Positions 1-8,494 of a stretch of 64,000 nt of DNA are shown piece by piece. Position numbers and translations under genes: made by a program. Origin of the DNA: an uncultured Prevotellaceae bacterium (lineage in GTDB: Bacteria; Bacteroidota; Bacteroidia; Bacteroidales; Muribaculaceae). Location of the stretch: contig CAMVBJ010000016.1 in assembly GCA_947165675.1 (NCBI GenBank), positions 1 to 64,000 of the forward strand. The letters are read 5' to 3'. The stretch's first letter is position 1. Every line of letters starts with the position of its first letter. The notes under the pieces are model-generated. The model worked only from the letters and a program-made list of their open reading frames with translations, was not told the DNA's origin and ran no database searches.

Positions 1-356
1 AAGGAGATGCCGATTATCGCTTGATTACCGGTATTACCCCCGACAAGTTCTACACAGTTAAGAACCTGACAGCCGGCGGCACCTTCTTCTTCCGCGTGAA
101 GGCCCATTACACCGACGACACCTGGAGCCCTTGGAGCAAGGCCAAGACCGTTGTCCTGCATGGTGAAGGACATGGCTATGCTGTTGGCGACGTGAATCAC
201 GATGGCAGTGTGAACATCAGCGACGTGACTGCTCTGATTGACAGTCTGCTTACGGGTGAGGGCGGTTGTGAGATCTGCGGCGATGTCGATGTTGATGGTC
301 AAGTGACTATCTCGGACGTGACCGCGCTGATTGATAAGTTGCTTGCTGGAGCGTAA
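1..356 (+). CDS. Secreted protein C-terminus with two dockerin-like repeats (5' end outside window)
   Basis: Only the last ~118 codons are present; the reading frame is open at the window edge (first full codon at 3). The visible part matches the tail of the next gene almost motif for motif: a fibronectin-like strand segment (NLTAGGTFFFRVKAHY, matching NLTAGGSYYYRVKSLY downstream) and then two dockerin-type calcium-binding repeats, GDVNHDGSVNISDVTALID and GDVDVDGQVTISDVTALID, with the Asp/Asn ladder of an EF-hand-like loop followed by a helix. This suggests a tandem paralogue of the C10-family protease at 958, but the catalytic part is not visible, so the enzyme class is inferred. It is likely exported across the inner membrane. 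The dockerin-like tail may serve anchoring or protein-protein contact; no cohesin partner is seen here. Confidence 0.85.
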   Translation, partial: GDADYRLITGITPDKFYTVKNLTAGGTFFFRVKAHYTDDTWSPWSKAKTVVLHGEGHGYAVGDVNHDGSVNISDVTALIDSLLTGEGGCEICGDVDVDGQVTISDVTALIDKLLAGA

Positions 357-389
357 GTTCAACGTGCCTATTCAGTGACTTCCACTCAT

Positions 390-448
390 GCTAAGCCGCT
401 AATCGGTGTTGACATTAATATTGAAACTTGGCGACTTGGCGGCTTAGC
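390..448. repeat. Inverted repeat in the 357-957 intergenic stretch
   Basis: Arms GCTAAGCCGC (390-399) and GCGGCTTAGC (439-448) are perfect complements with a 39-nt spacer. It follows the upstream gene by ~35 bp and could be a long-loop terminator or other structured site; there is no T-run next to it. The rest of 357-957 (about 600 bp) holds two short open frames without family resemblance or ribosome binding sites, which I do not call as genes. Confidence 0.4.
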
Positions 449-823
449 GTGAATTTGTGATTATGTGTCTTGGCTGAATAGTCACTGGCCGGTTAACAGA
501 ACAACGTTAATTCTTCTTATAAGTGATTTAGGGTGCGCTAGTGTGAAGCGGCGCATCCTATTTTTTTATGATGGCCGACTTCGCTCTCTCCCGGGATGGC
601 TTAGGATTTGGATATGGCTTGGGGCCGATCCATTAAAGGCCGCTACGGGGACGGGAAGGGGAGTGTCGAGTGTGGTGTTTACTGAAAACGGTTAATGTGA
701 ATCAGCAACCCGGTGGAGCGGTTTTTCGTCATAAAAACGGTTTTCAGTGGGTTATTTCGTTCTGTTTCCATGAAACAGAACACAGGCAATTGTCATTTTC
801 TTGGGCAAAAAGAAGAACTTGTC

Positions 824-831
824 TATTTTTG
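824..831 (+). promoter_or_regulatory. Candidate -7 box for the C10 protease gene
   Basis: TATTTTTG fits the Bacteroidetes TAnnTTTG box and lies 127 bp upstream of the 958 start codon, giving a long leader. No convincing -33 TTTG was found at the usual distance, so this is tentative. Confidence 0.3.
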
Positions 832-957
832 TGATGCGATTATGAGTGCAATAGCCCACAGGGTAACGGCATGTACCAGCCGTTGTATTGATAATGTATT
901 AACCGCATGAACTAATAGCCATTTTCATAGTATTAACCATTAAATAACGCATTTTTT

Positions 958-3327
958 ATGAGAAAACTATTGCTTTTAATCTCACTATCCATTGCCACCA
1001 TCCAGGCGATGGGTGCCGATGTGGATTTGGCGGCTGCCAAGGCCACCGCCCAACGATTCGTTATTAACAATGGCAAGTTGATGACCCCTCATGAGGTTAA
1101 CATGAAGTTGATCAAGCAAGAGATGAACAGCGACAAGCCAGAATCTGCCGTTTATTACATCTTTAACACCGACGATCATTTCATCATAGTTGCCGGTGAT
1201 GACAGGGCCCAGCAGGTACTTGCCTATGGTGACCATCCCCTGGACTTGAACCGCATGCCAGACAACATGAGGTTCTGGCTGGGCACCTACAAGACTCAGA
1301 TCGCCTACTTGCAGGCTCATCCGGGCCTGGCCGTTGATCCTGTGGGCTCTAGCCGCTCGTTCAAGGCCTCGGCTGTCGCCCCGCTGCTCACCGCCGAGTG
1401 GGACCAGAGTATGCCCTACTACAACCAGTGTCCTACCTATAACGGTTCGCGTTGCCTGACCGGTTGCCCTGCCACCTCGCTGTCGATGGTGTTCTACTAC
1501 TGGAAATATCCCACCGATCCCACGCCTGCTGTAGATGGCTATACCAACAATAGCTACGGCTTTGAAGTGCCGGCGTTGCCTTCCATTACCTTTGACTGGG
1601 ACAATATGCTCGACATCTACTCCTATGGCTCCTATACCACGGCCCAGGCCAATGCCGTTGCCTGGCTGATGCGCTATGTGGGCCAGGAGGAGCACATGGA
1701 CTACTCGCCCAGCGGTAGTGGCGCCTATGGCGAGGACATCCTGCGTGCCGTCAAGTTCTTTGGCTATGACGAGGATGCGCAGTTGGTGTTCAAGTCGGTG
1801 GCCGATGACGATGGTAACGATATTGAGGTTTATTATACCGACGCCGAGTGGGCTGCCATGCTCCAGAATGAGATCTATGAGGGCCGCCCCGTGGTTTATT
1901 GCGCCTATGATTACTCGTCATGGAACGGTTGGAGCGGCCATGCCTTCAATGTTGACGGTTACACGCCTGCCAGCAACACCTATCATGTGAACTGGGGTTG
2001 GAGCGGCGACGGCAATGGCGACTTTGCCTTGAACGCCTTCTCGAGTAGCGGTTACACCTTCAATGTCGAGCAGCAGATGGTCATCGGCATTCAGCCGCCT
2101 GCACAGGGCCCGACGATCAAGGTCAACCCCTCCAAACTGACCATCGCTGGACTGGTTGACCAGAGCGCCACTACCACCTTTACCATCAAGGGCAAGGCAC
2201 TCACCAGTGCCATTAGCATGACCCTCAATGACAATAACGGCTGCTTCACGTTGGACGCAAGCAGTGTCGCGGTTGACGAGCAGGAGTCGGGCAAGGTCAT
2301 CACCGTCACTTATGCCCCCAAGGACATCGGCACCCACACAGCCACCATCACTCTGAGCAGCCCCGGGGCCGAGGACGTGACCGTCGAGATCAATGGCACG
2401 GCATCACTGCCCACTTATCTGCCCGTCATGCTGCCTGCCGACAGCGCCTTCATCAACCTGACGCAATTCCGAGCTGACTGGACGGACCAGACCGCAGCCA
2501 AGTTTGTGGACAGTTACACACTGGAGGTTTCGCCTCGCTCATTTGTAGAATTACTCGACTCGCTCGACGGCAGCAACTATCCCGACAGCTATGAAACCAT
2601 GATATTCACAGCCCCCTGGTCTGGCTACAGCGTCAACGCGGGTTATGATGCGATTTATATCTCCAACGGCCATTACTCGGGTAGCGGCTACATTACTTAC
2701 ACGATCCCCGAAGGCTATGACAATGAAGTTTTCTCCTTGCAAATAACGACAGTCAACACATCCTACGGCAAGGGCAACGTCACTGTGGGATCCACTCAAA
2801 CGGCCAGCGCTGGCCACCAGTTCACATCCGGCGAGACCTACACATGGACGGTGGTTGCCAGCACTGGTGATAAAATCACCATCACGACAACCGAGAGCAG
2901 TTATTCACCCGACATGAGCAAGATCAAGGTCTATGCCGGCGACGCCAATGTGCTTGACCAGGGCGGCGATGTTACCGGCGAGAGCGATTATCGACTCATC
3001 GGCGGCATCAAGGGCTACAACTGCCTTGTCGAGAACCTGACCGCCGGAGGCTCCTATTACTACAGGGTGAAGAGCCTGTACATTGACGGCATCGAGAGCA
3101 AATGGAGCAAGTCACAGTCCGTGACATTGTTCGAGAACGCCCATGCCTTCCAGCGGGGAGACGTCAATCACGACGGCATGGTCAACATCAGTGATGTTAC
3201 CGCGCTGATTGACCGTCTGCTGAGCGGTGTCGGCGGGAGCGAGATCTGTGGCGATGTGAATGCCGATGGCTTGTTGAACATCTCGGATGTCACGGCTCTC
3301 ATCGATAGCCTGCTTGCTGGTGAATGA
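958..3327 (+). CDS. C10-family (streptopain-like) cysteine protease with dockerin-like tail
   Basis: 789 residues. A hydrophobic signal peptide (1-19) precedes a streptopain-type propeptide region (about 20-130: FVINNGK, YYIFNTDDHFIIVAGDDRA) and a papain-fold catalytic domain. The nucleophile is Cys170 in TGCPATSLSMVFYYW and the general base His328 in WSGHAFNVDGY, followed by the conserved VNWGWSGDGNGDF. An Ig-like domain (about 390-480), a linker domain with a fibronectin-like strand, and two dockerin-like repeats (GDVNHDGMVNISDVTALID, GDVNADGLLNISDVTALID) complete it. C10 enzymes are secreted cysteine proteases often encoded beside inhibitors; no spi-like inhibitor gene is seen here. The gene sits ~600 bp after a paralogous tail, which implies tandem duplication. 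The substrate is unknown; host or dietary protein breakdown is an inference. Confidence 0.9.
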   Translation: MRKLLLLISLSIATIQAMGADVDLAAAKATAQRFVINNGKLMTPHEVNMKLIKQEMNSDKPESAVYYIFNTDDHFIIVAGDDRAQQVLAYGDHPLDLNRMPDNMRFWLGTYKTQIAYLQAHPGLAVDPVGSSRSFKASAVAPLLTAEWDQSMPYYNQCPTYNGSRCLTGCPATSLSMVFYYWKYPTDPTPAVDGYTNNSYGFEVPALPSITFDWDNMLDIYSYGSYTTAQANAVAWLMRYVGQEEHMDYSPSGSGAYGEDILRAVKFFGYDEDAQLVFKSVADDDGNDIEVYYTDAEWAAMLQNEIYEGRPVVYCAYDYSSWNGWSGHAFNVDGYTPASNTYHVNWGWSGDGNGDFALNAFSSSGYTFNVEQQMVIGIQPPAQGPTIKVNPSKLTIAGLVDQSATTTFTIKGKALTSAISMTLNDNNGCFTLDASSVAVDEQESGKVITVTYAPKDIGTHTATITLSSPGAEDVTVEINGTASLPTYLPVMLPADSAFINLTQFRADWTDQTAAKFVDSYTLEVSPRSFVELLDSLDGSNYPDSYETMIFTAPWSGYSVNAGYDAIYISNGHYSGSGYITYTIPEGYDNEVFSLQITTVNTSYGKGNVTVGSTQTASAGHQFTSGETYTWTVVASTGDKITITTTESSYSPDMSKIKVYAGDANVLDQGGDVTGESDYRLIGGIKGYNCLVENLTAGGSYYYRVKSLYIDGIESKWSKSQSVTLFENAHAFQRGDVNHDGMVNISDVTALIDRLLSGVGGSEICGDVNADGLLNISDVTALIDSLLAGE

Positions 3328-3359
3328 GCAGCAGGTGACACATTTTCATGACCTATTCA

Positions 3360-3398
3360 AGAAAAATTCAGGCCCCCTGTTTCGGACAGGGAGCCTGA
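3360..3398 (-). terminator. Intrinsic terminator of the thrS-infC-rpmI-rplT cluster
   Basis: On the minus strand, CAGGCTCCCTGT, loop CCGAA, then ACAGGGGGCCTG form a 12-bp stem with one mismatch, followed by AATTTTTC. It lies about 45 bp past the rplT stop codon. The + strand lacks an equally good T-run, so the protease gene is not obviously terminated by it. Confidence 0.75.
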
Positions 3399-3441
3399 TT
3401 GCATTTTGCGGAATTAATTCTTTGGATAGAACCCGTGTTGA

Positions 3442-3795
3442 TTAGGCGTGCTTTTTAGCCTCGTCAACGATAGCCTTGAAAGCGGCAGGGTTGTTCATAG
3501 CCAGGTCGGCGAGCACCTTGCGGTTGATCTCGATACCTGCCTTGTGAATCAGACCCATCAGCTTGCTGTAGGAGAGGTCCTCCATGCGAGCGGCAGCGTT
3601 GATACGCTGGATCCACAGCGCGCGGAAGTTGCGTTTTTTCTTCTTACGGTCAGCGTAAGCATAGGTCAAACCCTTCTCCCAGGTGTTCTTAGCAACGGTC
3701 CAGACGTTCTTGCGAGCGCCAAAGTAACCCCTTGTAAGTTTTAAGATTCTCTTGCGTTTGGCTCTTGAAGCCACGTGATTAACTGATCTTGGCAT
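3442..3795 (-). CDS. rplT: 50S ribosomal protein L20
   Basis: 117 residues, the usual length. The basic N-terminus [20 protein letters not shown] and the motif [23 protein letters not shown] are diagnostic. L20 binds 23S rRNA early in 50S assembly. It is the last gene of thrS-infC-rpmI-rplT, 117 bp downstream of rpmI, and is followed by an intrinsic terminator. In many bacteria L20 represses its own operon by binding an mRNA leader that mimics rRNA. I cannot identify such a site here by eye, so autoregulation is only a family expectation. Confidence 0.98.
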   Translation of the reverse strand: MPRSVNHVASRAKRKRILKLTRGYFGARKNVWTVAKNTWEKGLTYAYADRKKKKRNFRALWIQRINAAARMEDLSYSKLMGLIHKAGIEINRKVLADLAMNNPAAFKAIVDEAKKHA

Positions 3796-3912
3796 TTTTT
3801 TAAATTGTTTTGACTGTTAGCGGCCAGTTTTGGCTGGCACTTTGAGCTAAACATTCGGTTAATAATAAAAGATAAAAATCTTGTGATTAAAAGAAAAATT
3901 AAAAAGTGTGGA

Positions 3913-4107
3913 TTACTTCACCAGGAGCTGACGCACGATGTTCAAGTTAGCCTTGTCCACGATGCTCATCTTACCCAGGTTACGTTTACGCTTCTTGCTC
4001 TTCTTGGTCAGAATGTGACTCTTGTAAGCATGTCTTCTTTTAATCTTTCCGGTGCCGGTAAAGGTGAACCTTTTCTTCGCAGCGGAATTCGTCTTAACTT
4101 TTGGCAT
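3913..4107 (-). CDS. rpmI: 50S ribosomal protein L35
   Basis: 64 residues, as expected for the family. It starts [31 protein letters not shown], with the KTKSAAKKRF-type signature and the lysine/arginine-rich [12 protein letters not shown] block that binds 23S rRNA. It lies between infC (84 bp upstream) and rplT, the order conserved in most bacteria. Nothing unusual is seen. Confidence 0.98.
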   Translation of the reverse strand: MPKVKTNSAAKKRFTFTGTGKIKRRHAYKSHILTKKSKKRKRNLGKMSIVDKANLNIVRQLLVK

Positions 4108-4191
4108 TTTGTTTGAGTTTAAAAAATGTTATTAATTAATCGAGACCAGGCACTTACCAAGCCTGATGCTCTTCCTTCTGTCAGTTAGTGT

Positions 4192-4869
4192 TTACTCCTC
4201 GGCGGGAGCGTTGTCCTGCTGAGCGGCACCGTCGGCCTCAGGTGCGGCGTCCTTGCCCTCTTTCTTCTTGCCAGGCTTCTTGGGCGAGAGCATGATGGTC
4301 ATGCGCTTTCCCTCAAGCACGGGCATCTGATCCAGCTTGCCATACTCTTCAAGGTCATTGGCAAATCTGAGCAGCAGCACCTCGCCCTGTTCCTTGAACA
4401 GGATGGAACGTCCCTTGAAGAAGACATAGCTCTTCACCTTGGCACCTTCCTTGAGGAAACCGATGGCATGCTTGAGCTTGAAGTTGTAGTCATGCTCATC
4501 GGTCTGTGGCCCGAAACGAATTTCCTTGACCACGAGTTTGGTGGACTTGGCCTTTTGTTCCTTGGCGTGCTTGCGCTGTTGGAACTTGAACTTCTGGTAG
4601 TCCATCACGCGGCACACGGGGGGCTCGGCTTGAGGCGCAATCAGGATCAAGTCCAACTCTTGCTCCTCGGCGATTTTCAGGGCCTTATCAATGGGATAAA
4701 TGCCCTGCTCCACGTTGTCACCTACCAGGCGCACCTCGCTGGCGCGAATTTCATCATTTATCGCGTTGGTGTCTTGGTCATTCTTGCCGACCATCTTGCG
4801 ATTGCGGCCTTTGGGCCTGGTAGCATTGCTCGGGCGCTTGGGCCCGGGACGATACGGTTTTTTGTTCAT
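4192..4869 (-). CDS. infC: Translation initiation factor IF-3 with acidic/Ala-Pro-rich tail
   Basis: 225 residues, longer than the ~180 usual in proteobacteria. The N-domain ([31 protein letters not shown]) and C-domain ([27 protein letters not shown], ending [10 protein letters not shown]) are complete. A basic ~30-residue N-terminal extension ([20 protein letters not shown]) and a ~25-residue A/E/Q-rich tail ([18 protein letters not shown]) flank the core. The start is an ordinary ATG, unlike the AUU used for IF3 autocontrol in enterobacteria, so that mechanism is unlikely here. IF-3 prevents premature subunit joining and proofreads initiator tRNA on the 30S. It lies 74 bp after thrS. Confidence 0.97.
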   Translation of the reverse strand: MNKKPYRPGPKRPSNATRPKGRNRKMVGKNDQDTNAINDEIRASEVRLVGDNVEQGIYPIDKALKIAEEQELDLILIAPQAEPPVCRVMDYQKFKFQQRKHAKEQKAKSTKLVVKEIRFGPQTDEHDYNFKLKHAIGFLKEGAKVKSYVFFKGRSILFKEQGEVLLLRFANDLEEYGKLDQMPVLEGKRMTIMLSPKKPGKKKEGKDAAPEADGAAQQDNAPAEE

Positions 4870-4943
4870 TCAGCAGTTTAAAAAAGTTAGTATTATCGTG
4901 ACAATCAAGCACTTCCATATAGCACACGCTACACAGAAGCCGC

Positions 4944-6878
4944 TTAAAAGTTGGTCATTTCTGCCACTTCGCGATTAATATCGGCTGCAAAGGTAGTAAT
5001 TTTTTTCGAACCTTGATCACCTTCGCCCTGTTTTCTTATCGAAACTTCTTCACATCCGGCTTCTTTTTCACCCACGATGAGCAGATAAGGGATGCGTTTC
5101 AGCTCGTTATCACGGATCTTGCGACCGATTTTCTCGTTGCGGTCATCGACGATGGCACGCACGTCAAGCTTGTTCAGCTCGTCGGCCACATGATGGGCAT
5201 AGTCGTTGAACTTCTCACTAATGGGCAGCACGACACACTGGTCAGGCACGAGCCACAACGGCAGCTTGCCGGCGGTGTGCTCAAGCAGCACGGCCACAAA
5301 GCGCTCCAGCGAACCGAAGGGGGCACGGTGGATCATCACGGGACGGTGCTTCTGGTTGTCGGCTCCGGTGTACTCGAGCTGGAAGCGCTCGGGCAGGTTG
5401 TAATCCACCTGGATGGTACCCAACTGCCAGCGGCGACCCAGGGCGTCCTTAACCATGAAGTCGAGCTTGGGACCGTAGAAAGCAGCCTCACCGGTCACCT
5501 GCTTGGCCACTAAGCCCTTTTCCTCACAAGCCTCGATGATAGCGCGCTCGGCCTTCTCCCAGTTCTCCTCGGTGCCGACGTACTTCTCCTTGTTGTTGGG
5601 GTCACGCAGCGAGATTTGAGCCTCGTAGTCGAACCCGAACACGCGGAAGATAAACGAAATGATGTCCATTACACCCAGGAACTCCTGCTTCAACTGGTCG
5701 GGCGTGCAGAACAGGTGTGCATCGTCCTGCGTGAAACTGCGCACGCGGGTCAGGCCGTGCAACTCGCCACTCTGCTCATAGCGGTAAACGGTACCGAACT
5801 CGGCATAGCGGATGGGCAGGTCACGGTAGCTGCGGGGAGCGGTCTTGTAGATCTCGCAGTGGTGGGGGCAGTTCATGGGTTTGAGCATGTACTCCTCTCC
5901 CTCCTCGGGCGTGGTGATGGGACGGAACGAGTCCTTGCCATATTTTGCATAGTGACCACTGGTCACATAGAGCAACTTGTTACCGATGTGAGGCGTGATC
6001 ACCTGCTGGTAACCATAGCGCTTCTGGATCTTGGCGAGCATGTCCTGCAAGCGGTTGCGCAGGGCGGCACCCTTGGGCAGCCACAGGGGCAAACCCTGAC
6101 CCACGTTGGGCGAGAATGCAAACAGCTCCATTTCCTTACCGATCTTGCGGTGGTCACGCTTCTTGGCCTCCTCAAGCAACACGAGGTACTCTTCGAGCAT
6201 CTTCTTCTTGGGGAAGGTGATACCATACACGCGCGTGAGCTGCGGGCGGGTCTCGTCACCGCGCCAGTAGGCGCCGGCGAGCGACATCACCTTGATGGCC
6301 TTGATCATGCCTGTCGAGGGGATGTGCGGGCCACGGCACAGGTCGGTGAAGTTGCCCTGGGTATAAGTGGTGATGTGACCGTCTTCCAAGTCATTGATGA
6401 GCTCGCACTTCAGGGTCTGGCCCTTGTCTCCAAAGAACTTCAACGCGTCAGCCTTGCTGATGTCGGCACGGACAACGGCCTCGTTCTTCTGGGCGAGTTC
6501 TGTCATCTTCTTCTCAATCTTGGCGAAGTCTGCATCTGTCAAGGGGTTGCCACCGGTGTCGATGTCATAGTAGAAACCGTTCTCGACTGCCGGGCCAATG
6601 CCAAACTGCACACCGGGGTACAGCTCTTGCAGCGCCTCGGCCAGCAAGTGAGCCGATGTGTGCCAGAAGGCGTGCTTGCCCTCGGCGTCCTCCCACTTGA
6701 AGAACTTGATATCGCCATCCATACAAATGGGGCGTGAGATATCCCATTCCTCGTCGTTTAATGATGCGGCCAGCACGTTGCGTGCAAAGCCTTCGCTAAT
6801 GCTCTTGGCAATGTCCAGAGGGGTCACACCATCCTCGTATTGACGTACATTGCCGTCAGGAAACTTGATGTTAATCAT
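4944..6878 (-). CDS. thrS: Threonyl-tRNA synthetase
   Basis: 644 residues, full length. Domains in order: TGS ([20 protein letters not shown]), the editing/second additional domain with [17 protein letters not shown] and the later [10 protein letters not shown], the class II catalytic core with the zinc-binding and motif 2 region ([41 protein letters not shown]-like [12 protein letters not shown]), motif 3 ([18 protein letters not shown]) and the anticodon-binding domain. It charges tRNA-Thr and edits mischarged Ser-tRNA-Thr. It heads the minus-strand cluster with infC, rpmI and rplT. A leader hairpin lies upstream (see 6906-6948), but no T-box is evident, as expected for Bacteroidetes. Confidence 0.98.
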   Translation of the reverse strand: MINIKFPDGNVRQYEDGVTPLDIAKSISEGFARNVLAASLNDEEWDISRPICMDGDIKFFKWEDAEGKHAFWHTSAHLLAEALQELYPGVQFGIGPAVENGFYYDIDTGGNPLTDADFAKIEKKMTELAQKNEAVVRADISKADALKFFGDKGQTLKCELINDLEDGHITTYTQGNFTDLCRGPHIPSTGMIKAIKVMSLAGAYWRGDETRPQLTRVYGITFPKKKMLEEYLVLLEEAKKRDHRKIGKEMELFAFSPNVGQGLPLWLPKGAALRNRLQDMLAKIQKRYGYQQVITPHIGNKLLYVTSGHYAKYGKDSFRPITTPEEGEEYMLKPMNCPHHCEIYKTAPRSYRDLPIRYAEFGTVYRYEQSGELHGLTRVRSFTQDDAHLFCTPDQLKQEFLGVMDIISFIFRVFGFDYEAQISLRDPNNKEKYVGTEENWEKAERAIIEACEEKGLVAKQVTGEAAFYGPKLDFMVKDALGRRWQLGTIQVDYNLPERFQLEYTGADNQKHRPVMIHRAPFGSLERFVAVLLEHTAGKLPLWLVPDQCVVLPISEKFNDYAHHVADELNKLDVRAIVDDRNEKIGRKIRDNELKRIPYLLIVGEKEAGCEEVSIRKQGEGDQGSKKITTFAADINREVAEMTNF

Positions 6879-6905
6879 ATTAAGTATTTGATAATTAAAT
6901 GTTTG

Positions 6906-6948
6906 CGTTGTGCCCTACAACAGCACAACAATTTAAACTGCAAAGATA
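6906..6948 (-). promoter_or_regulatory. thrS promoter box and leader hairpin
   Basis: On the minus strand TATCTTTG (6948-6941) matches the -7 consensus. The transcript would then contain a hairpin with arms GTTGTGC and GCACAAC (6928-6906) before the thrS start at 6878. No T-run follows, so it is not an obvious attenuator; it could influence translation or be neutral. Confidence 0.55.
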
Positions 6949-7149
6949 CGAATAAGTTTTTAGTTTTCAGTTTATCGTTTTCAGTTTTTTTGATATCCAC
7001 GCTCGATTTATGCAACCATTCATCCGTTTGACCCCACGCTAAGGCATGCCAGAAGGCATTTCGCTGAATAGCGTGCACCCAAACAAAACAAACAGAAAAC
7101 CAACACTGTTTTCTTTGGGGAAATGCTTGCTTATCTTGTTTGTTTGCCT

Positions 7150-7157
7150 TAACTTTG
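7150..7157 (+). promoter_or_regulatory. Promoter of the small membrane protein pair
   Basis: TTG (7127-7129), 20 bp, then TAACTTTG (7150-7157); the start codon at 7183 lies ~25 bp downstream. Confidence 0.55.
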
Positions 7158-7182
7158 TCGCAAACTTTTAATGTGTATCATT

Positions 7183-7725
7183 ATGAGTCTGAACGAGAAA
7201 CTGGAAGACTTAAACTACGTGGACCGCAACGAATGGTTTGAGGTCATCAAGGACGTGTGCCGTTCACAGTCAAAACGGGCTGTGGGCTTCCTAGCGGTGG
7301 TCCTGCTCCTTTTTACACTTGCAGGTATTTACTTTTTCACATTTAATTATCAAGGACATGACATTGGCGACATAGCTGCAATCTGTTTCGAGATAGTTAT
7401 TTGTTTTGCACTAATTTGGGGAATTGTGAACAATCATAGGTTTCTCCGGATGGTTGGCAGCCTCAACACACCACAACAGCTGTTGCTTCAGCACGAAAAA
7501 AGGAAAAAGAATGACCGGAGGGCAACCCTCGTGGGTATATTGGCGGTAGTTGCAGGCCTTGGTGGCCCCTACGCTTTCACCGATTCATCTTGGGGGTATT
7601 GGGCAATGAAAGCCATTCTTATAGCACTCATCCTGATCTTCTATTTTAAAGGCAGTTATCTGAGGCCGTCTGACCGCGACAACGAAATTTCCGAACGGCT
7701 GCAAGAACTCATCAACACGAAATAA
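7183..7725 (+). CDS. Small inner-membrane protein, first of a tandem paralogue pair
   Basis: 180 residues from the ATG at 7183; an in-frame ATG four codons upstream is also possible. I do not recognise the family. Four hydrophobic segments are seen (about 35-55, 63-83, 110-130, 138-155), with a cytosolic-looking N-terminal helix (SLNEKLEDLNYVDRNEWFEVIKDVCRSQSKR) and a basic loop (LLQHEKRKKNDRRA). The motif FLRMVGSLNTPQQLL after the second membrane segment is shared with the next gene (FLKHLASVNTPEQLL). The last residues are polar (SERLQELINTK). The pair lies 28 bp apart on one strand behind one promoter and is probably co-transcribed. Function unknown. Confidence 0.75.
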   Translation: MSLNEKLEDLNYVDRNEWFEVIKDVCRSQSKRAVGFLAVVLLLFTLAGIYFFTFNYQGHDIGDIAAICFEIVICFALIWGIVNNHRFLRMVGSLNTPQQLLLQHEKRKKNDRRATLVGILAVVAGLGGPYAFTDSSWGYWAMKAILIALILIFYFKGSYLRPSDRDNEISERLQELINTK

Positions 7726-7753
7726 ACTACACAAACTTTAATTGGATATCATT

Positions 7754-8359
7754 ATGAAAACAGATAATTTCGACAACTTGAGCAAAAGTGAAAAGTTTGA
7801 AAGAATCAAGGGCGCATGTCGCAAACAAGCAAAAAAGGGAATCTGTCTCGAAATAGTGTTCTTTATTCTTTTTATCATACTCATTTTCAACCTTTCATGG
7901 GTGAATAGAGATCATGGGACTGGTTATACCATTTACGGTTGTGTGGCATTGTTTTTTTTAGTTGCATTGGCATTGTTTGCCGTGGAGACTTTTCGGTTTC
8001 TCAAGCACCTGGCTAGCGTTAACACTCCGGAACAGTTGCTGCACTCGTTTAAAAGAATAAACAATATTGGTCGCAGGGTCTTCTATTTGGGCTCGCTGGG
8101 ATTGATAGCTCTTTTAGCCATTGACTATATAATTCATAATGATGACGGGGTTGTCCTTGGCATGAATTTGTCTCTTGTTGTCATAATGATTGCGATGTTA
8201 ATCTACTCCTATTTTGATGATGATATCATGTTTCGCAGTTTATATGATAACCCCGTTTCGGAGTTTACTAGCGAATTAACGGACATTATGCTGAGAACCA
8301 AGGACCCTGCCAACGAGGAGATTAACGATCAGCTGGAAGATCTCATCGACAATAAATAA
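7754..8359 (+). CDS. Small inner-membrane protein, second of a tandem paralogue pair
   Basis: 201 residues from ATG 7754; an upstream in-frame TTG lies in the gap and is less likely. It is similar in layout to the preceding gene: a polar N-terminus with DNLSKSEKFERIKGACRKQAKKG, four membrane segments, the shared RFLKHLASVNTPEQLLHSF motif, and an acidic tail (ANEEINDQLEDLIDNK). The duplication is old, since only the motif regions align by eye. No catalytic residues or known domain are recognisable. A GC-rich hairpin module follows at 8387. Confidence 0.72.
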   Translation: MKTDNFDNLSKSEKFERIKGACRKQAKKGICLEIVFFILFIILIFNLSWVNRDHGTGYTIYGCVALFFLVALALFAVETFRFLKHLASVNTPEQLLHSFKRINNIGRRVFYLGSLGLIALLAIDYIIHNDDGVVLGMNLSLVVIMIAMLIYSYFDDDIMFRSLYDNPVSEFTSELTDIMLRTKDPANEEINDQLEDLIDNK

Positions 8360-8386
8360 TACAAGGCCGCTGTACCCCACAACTGA

Positions 8387-8412
8387 GCCCCGTCGGGGCG
8401 ACACAACGGTAC
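8387..8412. repeat. REP-like GC-rich hairpin module
   Basis: GCCCCGTCGGGGC (8387-8399) is a perfect short palindrome followed by GACACAACGGTA. It lies between the membrane protein pair and the helicase. Comparable GC-rich hairpins occur at 15629, 15687, 16087, 36338 and 39764. It has no T-run and so is not a classical terminator. Confidence 0.45.
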
Positions 8413-8464
8413 TAACGCGTTTTATCCCATGGTGGGGGATTCGGGAGATGACAGAAAAAATGAT

Positions 8465-8472
8465 TACCTTTG
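8465..8472 (+). promoter_or_regulatory. Helicase promoter -7 box
   Basis: TACCTTTG, 22 bp before the helicase start codon at 8495. Confidence 0.55.
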
Positions 8473-8494
8473 TGGCCTGGTAAGTCACAAGTAG

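Noticed and set aside
465-910. Two short open frames in the first intergenic gap
   Set aside because: No ribosome binding site, no protein motif, and the composition is typical of intergenic DNA.
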